A stretch of 64,000 nucleotides of DNA, taken from JAJRQY01 sp965224435 (GTDB lineage: Bacteria > Actinomycetota > Acidimicrobiia > Acidimicrobiales > SZUA-35). The notes beneath the pieces were generated by a model. The model saw only the letters and a program-made list of their open reading frames with translations. It was not told the DNA's origin and made no database searches. The stretch is taken from contig OZ245048.1 of the NCBI GenBank assembly GCA_965224435.1, positions 930,001 through 994,000 of the forward strand, in the 5' to 3' direction. Positions within the stretch are counted from its first letter, which is position 1. Every line of letters begins with the position of its first letter. The translations under genes were made by a program, and so were the position numbers. Below are positions 34,831 through 44,045 of this stretch, piece after piece.

Positions 34831-36257
34831 GCAATGAGATGACCGAGGCACTAGTTGGCCTGGCTGAAAGCCGCGAAATTCCAATCGAGAAGTTGTACAG
34901 CATTCTTGCCAATGCGCTGGAATCGGCCTATAAGCGCATGCCTGATTCCTATGAGTACGCCTGGGTAACCATTGACCCGGCCACCTTCGACATCCGGGTA
35001 TATGCCCAGGAAATCGATGAAGACGGTGAAGTCTTCGGACCTGAATATGACGTCACTCCGGAGAACTTCGGCCGAATCGCTGCTCAGACCACCAAGCAGG
35101 TCTTGATGCAGGGCATTCGCGAAGAAGAACGCGAGATGAAGTATGTGCACTACGCAGGCAAGGAAGGCGAGATCGTTACCGGCATTGTGCAGCGGACCGA
35201 TTCTCGCTACACCTTGATTGACCTCGGACGGGTCGAAGCCCTGCTGCCTCAGGCCGAACAAGTATCTTCCGGGCCACGTCCGGAATCTGGAACCCGGCTC
35301 AAGGCATACATTGTCGAGGTTCGCAAGACAGCAAAGGGACCACAGATCGTCGTGAGTCGAACTCACCCAGGCCTCGTCAAACGTCTGTTCGAGCTCGAAG
35401 TTCCTGAGATTGCCGATGGCATTGTCGAATTGAAGGCCTGCGCACGCGAGCCAGGGCATCGCACCAAGATTGCAGTTTTCTCCCATGATCAAAATGTCGA
35501 TCCGGTTGGGGCTTGTGTTGGCGCACGCGGATCCCGCGTTCGGATGGTGGTGAACGAACTCAATGGCGAGAAGGTCGACATCATCTCCTTCAGCGAGGAC
35601 CCCTACGAGTTCGTGGCGAAGGCTCTTTCTCCGGCCAAGGTTAAAGAAGTTCGGATTGATGAGAGCACCGGCACGGCCACGGTCATTGTTCCTGATTTCC
35701 AGCTTTCATTGGCTATTGGAAAAGAAGGCCAGAATGCTCGACTTGCCCATCGACTGACCGGGTGGCGAATTGACATCAAGAGCGAGACTCAGTTGGCTGA
35801 AGAGGAACTGGCTGCAGACGACTACACCAATACCGAGGAATGGGCCGACGGTGAGTGGATTGTCGATGACGAGACCGGTGAACAGAAGTGGCAGCCTGCC
35901 GATGGCAGCAAAGCCATGACCTTGGAGGAGTGGACCTCCGGTGGCCGCGACGAAGACATGAGCGGCGACGCACCCGCTGAGTCCGATGACTCAGCCGGTG
36001 ATGAAGCGGCTTCCGATGCGGCTGTAGAGAGCACCGAAGAAGCTGACACTGAGTCCGATAGTGCTGATGATGCAAGCGCATCCGAAGAAACTGCTGCACC
36101 GGAGGAATCATCCGCCGAGGACGCAGACTCTGTTGATGCACCCAACGATGCGGCGGACGTGGCTGAAGATGCGGCACCTGATGTCGCTTCGGATGATGCC
36201 GTCTCAGATGATGTAGAGCCTGAAGAATCTGCAGCTGAAGAAGAAGCTACTGAGTAA
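34827..36257 (+). CDS. nusA: Transcription termination/antitermination factor NusA
   Basis: Binds RNA polymerase and nascent RNA. The N-terminal domain (1-~125), S1 domain (GIVQRTDSRYTLIDLGRVEA) and two KH domains (DPVGACVGARGSRVRMVVNEL; LAIGKEGQNARLAHRLTGW) are complete. After residue ~340 a WADGEWIVDDETGEQKW segment and about 110 highly acidic residues follow. The 476 residues are longer than most actinobacterial NusA, which lack such a tail. ylxR begins inside its last codons in another frame. Confidence 0.96.
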   Translation: MSNEMTEALVGLAESREIPIEKLYSILANALESAYKRMPDSYEYAWVTIDPATFDIRVYAQEIDEDGEVFGPEYDVTPENFGRIAAQTTKQVLMQGIREEEREMKYVHYAGKEGEIVTGIVQRTDSRYTLIDLGRVEALLPQAEQVSSGPRPESGTRLKAYIVEVRKTAKGPQIVVSRTHPGLVKRLFELEVPEIADGIVELKACAREPGHRTKIAVFSHDQNVDPVGACVGARGSRVRMVVNELNGEKVDIISFSEDPYEFVAKALSPAKVKEVRIDESTGTATVIVPDFQLSLAIGKEGQNARLAHRLTGWRIDIKSETQLAEEELAADDYTNTEEWADGEWIVDDETGEQKWQPADGSKAMTLEEWTSGGRDEDMSGDAPAESDDSAGDEAASDAAVESTEEADTESDSADDASASEETAAPEESSAEDADSVDAPNDAADVAEDAAPDVASDDAVSDDVEPEESAAEEEATE

Positions 36258-36546
36258 GCCAATTCGAACATGTGTCGGCTGTGGCGAGCGAAGGCCGCAG
36301 TCGACACTGTTTCGTCTAGCCCTCACAATAGAGGGCCATTTGGTACCGAGTCGAACTCTGGCCGGGCGCGGTGCATGGATATGTCGCGACAAGGCCGAAA
36401 AGTGCCTGTCAGCGGCGAAACAATCTCGTGGCTTTTCGCGGACCCTGCGAGCACGAATCACTCACCCCGTCTCCGATGAGGACTGGGTAGATCTCCACCG
36501 GATGATTGCGACGGCGCGCAGTGTGTCGTCACCTCGACTCCGATAG
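36250..36546 (+). CDS. ylxR: YlxR family RNA-binding protein, apparent CTG start
   Basis: The frame encodes MSKPIRTCVGCGERRPQSTL, LVPSRTLAGRGAWICRD and SRGFSRTLRARI, a complete YlxR (DUF448) fold of 98 residues in its usual place between nusA and infB. In this frame no ATG, GTG or TTG lies between the upstream stop (36214-36216) and the conserved TCVGC motif. The CTG at 36250, overlapping the end of nusA, gives exactly the family's usual N-terminus, so I take it as the start. ATT at 36262 is the only other plausible non-canonical start. TTG at 36340 would remove the cysteine motif. In other bacteria YlxR binds RNase P RNA or acts as a nucleoid-associated regulator. Confidence 0.75.
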   Translation: MSKPIRTCVGCGERRPQSTLFRLALTIEGHLVPSRTLAGRGAWICRDKAEKCLSAAKQSRGFSRTLRARITHPVSDEDWVDLHRMIATARSVSSPRLR

Positions 36547-36627
36547 GCTCGACAGTCGCTTCGTGCGGGCTTGTTGTGCTCGCGTTTGCGGAGACGTTTC
36601 GCCTATCCGCGAGGATGAGAAATACTA

Positions 36628-39600
36628 GTGGCAACAAAAGTCCGGGTTTACGAGCTTGCACGAGAGTTGGGATTGGAAAATTCCGACATCATTGAGCTTT
36701 GTAGTGCGTTGGGTATCGGCGTAAAGAGTCACTCCTCCAGCATCGTCGAACCGCAGGCCGACCGGCTGCGGCGAAAAGCGAAGCGTGACGGCTTGGCCAA
36801 AGAGCCAGTCGAAGAAGTCGAAGCCGCGTCCCCAGCGGTTTCTTCAAAGCGGCCACCGCTCTCTAGCCGCAAGCCATTGTCCAGCCGCAAGCCGTTGTCC
36901 AGTCGGACTCCGGTATCGGCGAAGCCTCCTTCCCCAGCCGAGGTCGAGGCCGCAGCGGTCGCGGAAGTAGCTGCGACCAAGCCCGCTGACACCGAGGCTG
37001 AGGCCGCGTCCGAGGTCGACGTCCTGCCAGAAGCGGATGAGCCGAAAAAACCAGCCAAGGCTTCTTCGGTTGTCTCTTCGAAACCTCCGGTCCCGATCCC
37101 GCCGCCCCCAACCACCTTGAAGCCAGCAGTCGCCGCCGAAGCTGCGCCGGTCGCTGAAGTTGCACCGGTCGTCGAGACTCCTGAACCCGTTGAGGTTCCT
37201 GAAGTCGCTCCAGTCGAACCTGCCGCCGAGCAAACTGAGCCAACTGCTGAAGTCGTGGTCGACGAAGAGGTGCCTGAGGAGACCGTGTCTGAGTCAGTTG
37301 ACTCTGAAACGGTCGAGTCCGAAACCGCTGAGTCAGCCGGAACCGAAACGGTTGAGCCAGCGCAAGAGAGCACCGAGACTCCCGACGAAGTGCCAAGCGA
37401 AGATGCTCCGAGCGACGATTCCTCCTCGGATCACCCGAAGCCTCCCATGAGTCCTACCGGAGCCCCGGTTCCTCCGCCGCCACAAGGCCCTCCTGTTGGC
37501 CGAAATGGCAAGCCAATTCCGCCCCCTCCTGGTGGCGGAAAGCCGAATCCTCCACCTTCGCGCCCAACTGGACGCACCGGTGGTGGACCAAACCGGGGCA
37601 ATTTCCGTCCTGGCGGCGGCCCAAGCGGTGCCGGACCTGGTGCACGTCCTGGTGGTCCCGGCGGCGGACCAGGCAGTAGTCCTGGTTCTCCTCCCGGTCG
37701 CGGCGGCCCCCCTGGTCGCGGCGGTCCCCCTGGTCGCGGCGGTCCAAACCGGCCTCGTCCCCGTCGAAAAACTCGTCGCCGTCGAAACCGCGAAGAGTTG
37801 GTGCCGATGGACGTGCCGACCTACACCGCAGAAGGTGCCGCTGTCCCCGATGGCGTAGTCGTGATCGAACGCGCTTCGACTGCCCAGGACTTGGCGGAAA
37901 AGCTCAACCGCACCGCAGCCGACGTTGTTCGCTTCTTGTTGACCAACGGCGAAATGGTTACTGCCACCCAGTCCCTTAGTGACGAACTCATCAATATGTT
38001 CGCCGCAGAACTTGGTGCGGAGATTCGCCTAGTTAATCCAGGTGAAGAGCAAGAGGTCGAGCTTCGCAAGGTACTCGAATTCGAGGACGAAGAAGACGAA
38101 GAGCTGATGGCCAAGTGGCCACTTCGCTCACCTGTCATCACCATCATGGGCCATGTCGACCACGGCAAGACCTTGCTGTTGGACAAGATCCGTTCGGCCA
38201 ACGTCGTTGAAGGCGAAGCTGGCGGAATCACCCAGCACATCGGTGCCTACCAGGTGGAAAAGAACGGCGCAACACTCACCTTCATCGACACACCCGGTCA
38301 CGCGGCTTTCACCGCCATGCGTGCCCGTGGTGCCGAAGCAACCGACATTGTGGTGCTGGTTGTTGCCGCTGATGATGGTGTGATGCCCCAAACGGTTGAA
38401 GCACTGGATCACGCAAAGGCAGCTGAGGTTCCGATCATCGTCGCCATCAACAAGATGGACCGCGAAGGTGCCGATCCAGACAAGATCATGTCTCAGCTCG
38501 CCGAACGCGAGCTCGTCCCCGAGGCTTGGGGCGGCGACACGATGTTTGTGCCACTCTCCGCCATGACCGGTGACGGCATTGACGATCTGTTGGACAACCT
38601 GGCTCTCATCGCCGAAGTTGAAGACCTGCGGGCAACCCCCGAAGGCCGTGCAGCTGGCGCAGTCCTGGAGTCTCACCTTGATACCGGCCGTGGCCCTGTT
38701 GTCACCGTGCTGGTAGAGCGTGGAACACTCTCTGTCGGTGATCCAATGGTCACCGGCGCTGCTTGGGGCCGAGTTCGTGCCCTCATCAACGACAAGGGTG
38801 AAAACATCAAGAAGGCCGGACCTTCGATGCCGGTGCAGGTTCTTGGCCTCAACGATGTCGCTGTCGCCGGTGACGGTTTCGTTGTTGCCCCCAATGAGAA
38901 GCTAGCTAACAAGGTCGCAGAGACTCGGGAGCACTGGCGTCGCCTGTCCAGTCTTGGCCGTGACGCCTCTGCAACCAGTAGCGGAGCAAAGCTCGAAGAC
39001 ATCTTCAAGCAGATCCAAGCCGGTGAGTCCGCAACCCTCAGCCTGATTGTCAAGGCCGACATGAACGGTTCACTGGAGGCGGTCACCGATTCGCTCAAAA
39101 AGCTGGAACGCGACGACGTGAAGTTGGCCTTCCAACTCCGAGGGGTTGGCGGCATCACCGAAAACGATGTTCAGCTTGCCGCAGCCTCTAATGCAACCAT
39201 CTTGGGATTCAACGTCCGACCCGACCGTAAGGCACGCAAGCTTGCCGAGCTGGAAGACGTCGAGATCCGAAACTACGAGATCATCTACAAGCTTCTCGAA
39301 GATATTGAGAACGCCATGCTTGGTCTGTTGGCGCCGGAGTACGAAGAGATCGTTACCGGTGAAGCTGAGGTCCGTGAGGTCTTCCGTGTGCCCAAGCTCG
39401 GTTCAGTCGCCGGCTGCATGGTCCGGAGCGGCAAAATCACTCGCGGCTCCAACGTCCGATTCCTTCGAGAGGGAACCATCATCTGGAAGGGCACCGTGCA
39501 ATCACTTCGACGCTTCAAAGATGATGTTCCCGAGGTGGCCACTGGCTTCGAATGCGGCATCGGCCTTACTGATTTCCAGGATCTCAAAGAAGGCGACATT

Positions 39601-39639
39601 ATTGAGACCTACGAAGACAAGGAAATCCCACGAACCTAA
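36628..39639 (+). CDS. infB: Translation initiation factor IF-2
   Basis: GTPase that places initiator tRNA on the ribosome. GTG start, 1003 residues. A short IF2_N domain (VRVYELARELGLENSDIIEL) is followed by about 340 residues rich in Pro, Ala, Glu and Gly, including two arrays of 18-bp repeats. The G domain begins near 500 with GHVDHGKTLLLDKIR, then DTPGHAAF and INKMD. Domains II, III and the fMet-tRNA-binding C-terminal domain follow, ending LKEGDIIETYEDKEIPRT. The long N-terminal region is usual for actinobacterial IF-2 in general, not in detail. Confidence 0.97.
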   Translation: MATKVRVYELARELGLENSDIIELCSALGIGVKSHSSSIVEPQADRLRRKAKRDGLAKEPVEEVEAASPAVSSKRPPLSSRKPLSSRKPLSSRTPVSAKPPSPAEVEAAAVAEVAATKPADTEAEAASEVDVLPEADEPKKPAKASSVVSSKPPVPIPPPPTTLKPAVAAEAAPVAEVAPVVETPEPVEVPEVAPVEPAAEQTEPTAEVVVDEEVPEETVSESVDSETVESETAESAGTETVEPAQESTETPDEVPSEDAPSDDSSSDHPKPPMSPTGAPVPPPPQGPPVGRNGKPIPPPPGGGKPNPPPSRPTGRTGGGPNRGNFRPGGGPSGAGPGARPGGPGGGPGSSPGSPPGRGGPPGRGGPPGRGGPNRPRPRRKTRRRRNREELVPMDVPTYTAEGAAVPDGVVVIERASTAQDLAEKLNRTAADVVRFLLTNGEMVTATQSLSDELINMFAAELGAEIRLVNPGEEQEVELRKVLEFEDEEDEELMAKWPLRSPVITIMGHVDHGKTLLLDKIRSANVVEGEAGGITQHIGAYQVEKNGATLTFIDTPGHAAFTAMRARGAEATDIVVLVVAADDGVMPQTVEALDHAKAAEVPIIVAINKMDREGADPDKIMSQLAERELVPEAWGGDTMFVPLSAMTGDGIDDLLDNLALIAEVEDLRATPEGRAAGAVLESHLDTGRGPVVTVLVERGTLSVGDPMVTGAAWGRVRALINDKGENIKKAGPSMPVQVLGLNDVAVAGDGFVVAPNEKLANKVAETREHWRRLSSLGRDASATSSGAKLEDIFKQIQAGESATLSLIVKADMNGSLEAVTDSLKKLERDDVKLAFQLRGVGGITENDVQLAAASNATILGFNVRPDRKARKLAELEDVEIRNYEIIYKLLEDIENAMLGLLAPEYEEIVTGEAEVREVFRVPKLGSVAGCMVRSGKITRGSNVRFLREGTIIWKGTVQSLRRFKDDVPEVATGFECGIGLTDFQDLKEGDIIETYEDKEIPRT
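36856..36909. repeat. 18-bp repeats in infB (PLSSRK units)
   Basis: Three in-frame 18-base units (36856, 36874, 36892) encode PLSSRK, PLSSRK and PLSSRT. The units differ by a few silent or third-position changes, so the array is not brand-new. It lies in the low-complexity linker of IF-2. Confidence 0.85.
37696..37749. repeat. 18-bp repeats in infB (GRGGPP units)
   Basis: Three consecutive 18-base units beginning GGTCGCGGCGG (37696, 37714, 37732) encode GRGGPP, GRGGPP and GRGGPN. They sit in the Gly/Pro-rich linker just before the basic stretch RPRPRRKTRRRR. Confidence 0.9.
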
Positions 39640-39679
39640 GCGTCGTGAGGCGCGAAGATGTCCGAGCCTCCGGTAGAGC

Positions 39680-39967
39680 ATGCATGTATTGACCCTGCGT
39701 GCTGAACTCCGGCTTCGAGAGGCTCGTTCGTTAAAGGCAAAGCGTTCGATAGTTTTGTCTGCTGTGCGTACCCTTGATGGCTGGAAGGGTGTTGCTGCGG
39801 CCGAGGTTGGTCACGTGGAGCTCTGGCAGCGGAGCACGATTGGAGTCTCCGTCATCAGTGGCAGCGTGCATCATTGTCAAGAAGTGATGGACAATGTTGA
39901 GCGGTTCTTCTGGTCATTGGACCAGGCTGAAGTGTTGGAGCTAGAACAGATGTGGTTGGAAGGCTGA
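39680..39967 (+). CDS. YlxP/DUF503 family protein
   Basis: A 95-residue protein of the DUF503 family, beginning MHVLTLRAELRLREARSLKA and containing KRSIVLSAVRTLDGW and AEVGHVELWQRSTIGVSVIS. It is nearly always encoded between infB and rbfA, as here, and is presumed to help ribosome assembly. rbfA starts three bases after its stop. Confidence 0.92.
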   Translation: MHVLTLRAELRLREARSLKAKRSIVLSAVRTLDGWKGVAAAEVGHVELWQRSTIGVSVISGSVHHCQEVMDNVERFFWSLDQAEVLELEQMWLEG

Positions 39968-39970
39968 GGG

Positions 39971-40465
39971 ATGGCAAAGAGGAATTCTAGGCAGAAGAAG
40001 CGACCAAAACAGACGACTTCGCGGCACTATCCCCGCACGGCGCGACTCAATGCGTTGCTCACCCAGATCGTGGCCGACTATTTCGAGCGCGTCGACGAAG
40101 ACGAGCTTGGCTTCATGACCATTACCGGCGTCGAGGTCGATAGCGATCTGAACATTGCTGACGTCTTTATCTCCATTCTCGGCGACGATGGGCAGCGAGA
40201 CGAGGTTGTGCTCGAAACCTTGGAAGAGCATCGCAAAGACGTGAAGCGCGCCATTGCTCAACAGGCCAAACTCCGGAAGACCCCTGAGGTCGTCTTCGCC
40301 TTCGACCCGGCCGTTAGAGCTGGCGCAAAGATCGACGCCATTTTGGCTTCGATCCCACCATTGCCCGCAGATTCGGCCGAGGCTGAGCCGGCCACGGAGA
40401 CTGAGCCGGCCACGGAGACTCAGAGCTCAAACTCCGATTTGTCTGAAGACACCGCCAATGGCTAA
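39971..40465 (+). CDS. rbfA: Ribosome-binding factor A
   Basis: Late-stage 30S maturation factor. The KH-like core lies at about residues 17-118 (TARLNALLTQIVADYFERV, GVEVDSDLNIADVFIS, TPEVVFAFDPAVRAGAKID). The last ~45 residues are acidic and include two perfect 18-bp repeats encoding EPATET at 40385-40420. truB begins inside its last codons (ATG 40458). Confidence 0.92.
   Translation: MAKRNSRQKKRPKQTTSRHYPRTARLNALLTQIVADYFERVDEDELGFMTITGVEVDSDLNIADVFISILGDDGQRDEVVLETLEEHRKDVKRAIAQQAKLRKTPEVVFAFDPAVRAGAKIDAILASIPPLPADSAEAEPATETEPATETQSSNSDLSEDTANG
40385..40420. repeat. Perfect 18-bp tandem duplication in rbfA
   Basis: GAGCCGGCCACGGAGACT is present twice in direct succession (40385-40402 and 40403-40420), encoding EPATET twice in the acidic C-terminal tail of RbfA. 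Confidence 0.95.
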
Positions 40466-41330
40466 GCGTGGTCGAAAACCCGATCAGAATGGCCCCGACG
40501 GATTTCTGATTGTTGACAAGCCTGCAGGCATGACCAGTCATGACGTTGTTGACCGCGTCAGAAAATCGTTGCATACACGCAAGGTCGGCCATGCCGGCAC
40601 GCTTGATCCCGACGCAACCGGTGTCCTGGTGCTCGGCATCGGCCGCGGCACGAAACTTCTCCAGTTCATCTCCGGAGTCGACAAGGCCTACGCCGGGGAG
40701 GTCGTCTTTGGGGTGGAGACCTCGACTCTTGATGCTGCCGGTGAAGTGACCGCCCGCCATGAAATGGAGCTCACTCCCAAAGCAGTCAGCGAAGCGGCCA
40801 CGACGTTGACCGGCGACATCATGCAAATCCCTCCAATGGTGTCGGCCATCAAGATCGATGGCAAAAGACTGCACGAGCTTGCTCGTGAGGGAATCGAGGT
40901 TGAGCGAGAGGCTCGCCCCGCCATGGTCCACCGATTCGATGTGTCAGAAACAGAGGATCCCCTTGTGTATGGGGTGGAGGTCGAGGTGACCTCGGGGACC
41001 TACGTTCGAACGCTCGCCGCCGATCTTGGAACCCAGCTTGGTGGTGGTGCCCACTTGCGCGCTCTGCGACGTCTTTCCGTTGGCCCATTCACCTTGGAGG
41101 AAGCCTGTCCGTTGGATGACTTGCAGCTCCTGCCGGTTCTGGGCATGCTTCGTCATCTACCAATGGTCGAGGTGGATGAAGTAGTGGCGGCCCAGGTTCG
41201 CAACGGCCGTTCCCTCGGCTCATCTGGAGGCTCCGGGCGGTTTGCGGTTCTTGGCCCCGAGCAAGTGTTGCTGGCCGTGTACGAGGTGCAGAACGGTGAA
41301 CTTCGGCCGGTAAAGGTTCTAGCAACGTAG
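40458..41330 (+). CDS. truB: tRNA pseudouridine-55 synthase TruB
   Basis: Forms pseudouridine 55 in the T-arm of tRNAs. The ATG at 40458 overlaps the rbfA stop and gives 290 residues. It shows GFLIVDKPAGMTSHDVV, the catalytic Asp in GTLDPDATGVLVLGIGRGTK, KAYAGEVVFGVETST, PPMVSAIKIDGKRLHELAREG and YVRTLAADLG. A C-terminal PUA-like domain follows. Confidence 0.96.
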   Translation: MAKRGRKPDQNGPDGFLIVDKPAGMTSHDVVDRVRKSLHTRKVGHAGTLDPDATGVLVLGIGRGTKLLQFISGVDKAYAGEVVFGVETSTLDAAGEVTARHEMELTPKAVSEAATTLTGDIMQIPPMVSAIKIDGKRLHELAREGIEVEREARPAMVHRFDVSETEDPLVYGVEVEVTSGTYVRTLAADLGTQLGGGAHLRALRRLSVGPFTLEEACPLDDLQLLPVLGMLRHLPMVEVDEVVAAQVRNGRSLGSSGGSGRFAVLGPEQVLLAVYEVQNGELRPVKVLAT

Positions 41331-41342
41331 TCGCATTCCCAT

Positions 41343-41375
41343 CTGGCATCGGAGAACATGCTCTGCCGATGCCAG
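41343..41375. other. Inverted repeat between truB and ribF
   Basis: CTGGCATCGG (41343-41352) and CCGATGCCAG (41366-41375) can form a ten-pair stem with a 13-base loop just after truB. There is no T-tract. An ATG at 41369 lies in the stem, one reason to place the ribF start further downstream. Confidence 0.6.
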
Positions 41376-41416
41376 TTCGATGTTCTGGTGGGCAAAGCCG
41401 CTACCGTCCGTTGGTC

Positions 41417-42391
41417 GTGGACGTGATACGAGACCTTCAACAACACGCTTCGGACAACTCCGAGCAAACAACACAAGAACACGCAGTTGCCATTGGCGTG
41501 TTCGATGGGGTTCACCGGGGACACGTTGCCGTTATTGAGGCGACAAAGGCTCTCGCTAACAAGGCGGGAGCGAAGATGGCGGTCGTCACTTTCGACCCTC
41601 ACCCAGCCACGCTGGTACGACCCGAGACCGCCCCGAAGCTGCTCATGTGTCTGGATCAGAAGTTGGAGCTATTGGAAGCGCACGGTGTTGAGACCGTCGT
41701 CGTGGTCCAGTTCGATACCGACCAGGCATCGGAGACCGCAGAAGACTTCGTCATGCGAGTCTTGGTGAATGGACTGAAGACTCGGTCAGTGGTTGTCGGT
41801 AGTGATTTTCACTTTGGGAAAGGCCGAGGCGGCAATGTCGAATTGCTGCAGTCGCTCGGCCAGGTTTATGGTTTTGAGGTAGCTGGCCTTGACCTGATTC
41901 CGCGCTCGAAGAACCGACCAGAGTCGGTTTCTTCGACTGCGATCCGCCGGGCTCTAGCCGGAGGCGAGGTGGCAACAGCAGCAAAACTGCTCGGACGGCA
42001 TCATGAGATCCGCGGGCTGGTAGTGCTCGGTGACCAGCGCGGCCGGACCCTAGGTTTTCCTACTGCGAACATTGAGGTTCCTTCAGCGATCGCCGTTCCG
42101 GCCGATGCGGTGTACGCAGCCTGGTATTTCCGACCCGACGGCACTCGGCATCCGGCGGCAGTCAATATCGGCAAGCGACCAACCTTCTACCAAGATGCCG
42201 AATACTCCTTGCCGGAAGCGCACCTGATTGGTTTCGAGGGTGATCTTTACGACGAGGTAGCCCGTGTTCAATTCGTGAGTCTGCTCCGCTCAGAGCAGCG
42301 TTTCGACGGGATTGAATCGCTCAAGGACCAGCTGGCCATTGACATCCAGCGGGCAACGGAAGTTTTGAAGGCACTGGAGTCTTCGGAGTAG
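41417..42391 (+). CDS. ribF: Bifunctional riboflavin kinase/FAD synthetase RibF
   Basis: Converts riboflavin to FMN and FAD. The N-terminal nucleotidyltransferase domain has AIGVFDGVHRGHVAVIEA, VVTFDPHPATLV, VVGSDFHFGKGRGG and VSSTAIRRALAGG. The C-terminal kinase has LGDQRGRTLGFPTANIEV and VNIGKRPTF. The start is uncertain: GTG 41417 (324 residues) or GTG 41423 fit the family, while an ATG at 41369 lies in an inverted repeat. Position after truB is the standard one. Confidence 0.94.
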   Translation: MDVIRDLQQHASDNSEQTTQEHAVAIGVFDGVHRGHVAVIEATKALANKAGAKMAVVTFDPHPATLVRPETAPKLLMCLDQKLELLEAHGVETVVVVQFDTDQASETAEDFVMRVLVNGLKTRSVVVGSDFHFGKGRGGNVELLQSLGQVYGFEVAGLDLIPRSKNRPESVSSTAIRRALAGGEVATAAKLLGRHHEIRGLVVLGDQRGRTLGFPTANIEVPSAIAVPADAVYAAWYFRPDGTRHPAAVNIGKRPTFYQDAEYSLPEAHLIGFEGDLYDEVARVQFVSLLRSEQRFDGIESLKDQLAIDIQRATEVLKALESSE

Positions 42392-42400
42392 GATTCGGTC

Positions 42401-43399
42401 ATGCACCTTGAGGTCGTTGATCTAGAGCCCTTCCGAACCGGAGGCCAAGCTCAGCGCCTTGAAGTCGCAGCCACGATCGATCATGTCTACCGGACGTCCG
42501 GTTTCTTGGAGGTAACGGGCCACGGTGTGTCGCCCGATCTCATTGAGGAAATGCTTTCGACGACGGCAGCATTCTTCGATCTTCCACTCATTGCCAAGCA
42601 GGCTTGTGTCGTTGCCGACAAGACGCAGAATCGTGGTTACGCCAGTGAGGGGACTGAGGCACTGGCTTACAGTCTTGGCGAGCAGCCGACTGCCCCTGAC
42701 CTCTTCGAAGCCTTCAATGCTGGTCGCGAAATCGTCAGTGAAGCAGATGCGGCGTACTACGAAACCCATCGCTCGTTCTTTGCTCCCAACGTTTGGCCCG
42801 AAGCACCCGCTGAGATGCGTGACGTTTGGATCCGCTACCAGCAAGCCATTGCCGGGGTGGCCGACACCTTGTTGTCGGTCTTCGCCTTGGCCTTGGAGGT
42901 TCCTGAGTCGTACTTCATCGAGCGAACTCGTCGAGCCATTGCCACCACCCGGGCCATCAACTATGAGAGGCGCCCGGGTTCGCCCGACCCGCTTCCGGGC
43001 CAGGCCCGAATGGGGGCGCATACCGACTACGGAATCGTGACCGTATTGTTGGCCGATGATGTGCCCGGTCTACAAGTCCATCATCAAGGTGAATGGATCG
43101 ACATTCCAGTGGCCGCTGGGAGTTTTGTTGTCAATATCGGGGACATGCTGGCGACATGGACCAATGATCGTTGGGTGTCGACCCTGCACCGGGTCATTCC
43201 GCCACCAATCTCGGTCGATGGACCCGTTCGACGACGGTCCATCGCCTCGTTCCTCGAAGCCGACCCGGACGCAATCATCGAACCGATCAGTACTTGTGTG
43301 AGCATGGAGAATCCGGCTCGATACAAGCCGATCAGTGCCGGTGACTATCTCATGGCCAAGCTCATGGGCCCTCGAGAACTCCGCAAAACCAGGCTCTAA
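42401..43399 (+). CDS. Isopenicillin N synthase-like 2-oxoglutarate/Fe(II) oxygenase
   Basis: A 332-residue non-haem iron oxygenase. The N-terminal DIOX_N-like part shows VYRTSGFLEVTGHGV. The jelly-roll core has the iron ligands His and Asp in MGAHTDYGIVTVL and His in STLHRVIPPP. The Arg that binds the 2-oxoglutarate carboxylate is in RRSIASF. The substrate cannot be told from the sequence. The family includes oxidases of small metabolites and of peptide natural products. It follows ribF by nine bases and its stop abuts that of the opposing gene. Confidence 0.9.
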   Translation: MHLEVVDLEPFRTGGQAQRLEVAATIDHVYRTSGFLEVTGHGVSPDLIEEMLSTTAAFFDLPLIAKQACVVADKTQNRGYASEGTEALAYSLGEQPTAPDLFEAFNAGREIVSEADAAYYETHRSFFAPNVWPEAPAEMRDVWIRYQQAIAGVADTLLSVFALALEVPESYFIERTRRAIATTRAINYERRPGSPDPLPGQARMGAHTDYGIVTVLLADDVPGLQVHHQGEWIDIPVAAGSFVVNIGDMLATWTNDRWVSTLHRVIPPPISVDGPVRRRSIASFLEADPDAIIEPISTCVSMENPARYKPISAGDYLMAKLMGPRELRKTRL

Positions 43400-43855
43400 C
43401 TATGCAGCAGCGGGGAGGGGACGTTCTTGACGCAGTCCCCAAGCTTCCAGCTGCTCCAGGATCAGATAGCCAACGTCAATGGTGTGACCGCCAGGTCCAA
43501 GTCCAAAGGTTGTCCATGACTTCGATTCTCCGGGAATACCAACGATGGCGATTGCATAGTGTTCGCCATCACTTGTTTGGGTGATGGCAACGGTGAGAGA
43601 ATCAGGGGAAACCTGTTGCTCGGCTTGGGCCAGCTCGATAGCTCCTCGGACAGCGTCCGATGGTGTATTCACATTGAGCAATGCCGGGCGGGTGACGATG
43701 GGATGCATCTCGGTCCCGGTGGCACTGATGGCCAGCCGGAATGGCGGAATCTGCAAGGCCTCGATCAGCGTGGTTCCCTTGGGGAGATGCGCGATGGCGC
43801 CAGACAGTGCGAGTCCGAGCTCGAACCACTCGTCATCATCAGTTAGATCAAACAC
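43400..43855 (-). CDS. Hypothetical protein
   Basis: Starting at GTG 43855, which has a near-ideal AGGAGG six bases upstream, this encodes 151 residues: FDLTDDDEWFELGLALSG at the N-terminus, a RPALLNVNTPSDAVRGAIELA segment, and DVGYLILEQLEAWGLRQERP at the end. No signal peptide, membrane helix or known motif was recognised. The good ribosome-binding site and the stop exactly abutting the convergent oxygenase gene support a real gene. Confidence 0.65.
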   Translation of the reverse strand: MFDLTDDDEWFELGLALSGAIAHLPKGTTLIEALQIPPFRLAISATGTEMHPIVTRPALLNVNTPSDAVRGAIELAQAEQQVSPDSLTVAITQTSDGEHYAIAIVGIPGESKSWTTFGLGPGGHTIDVGYLILEQLEAWGLRQERPLPAAA

Positions 43856-44045
43856 AATTCGCCTCCTGGAGCACATACGAAGAGTGGCGCCTCTGTGTCC
43901 ATGAGTGGTGGATCCTCAGCTTTATTGCTGAGTGGAAGAAGTCCTACGTCAGCTAGACTGTCTGACTGCTGCTCCTGCGCGAGGCGTCGAGAGTGGCCGG
44001 GCCACAGGTCCCAGATCATCCATCAATATCGAGAGTGATTCCATC

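Noticed and set aside
43475..43584. Small plus-strand frames over the hypothetical gene at 43400-43855
   Set aside because: No ribosome-binding site or motif, while the minus-strand gene has AGGAGG and a well-placed start.
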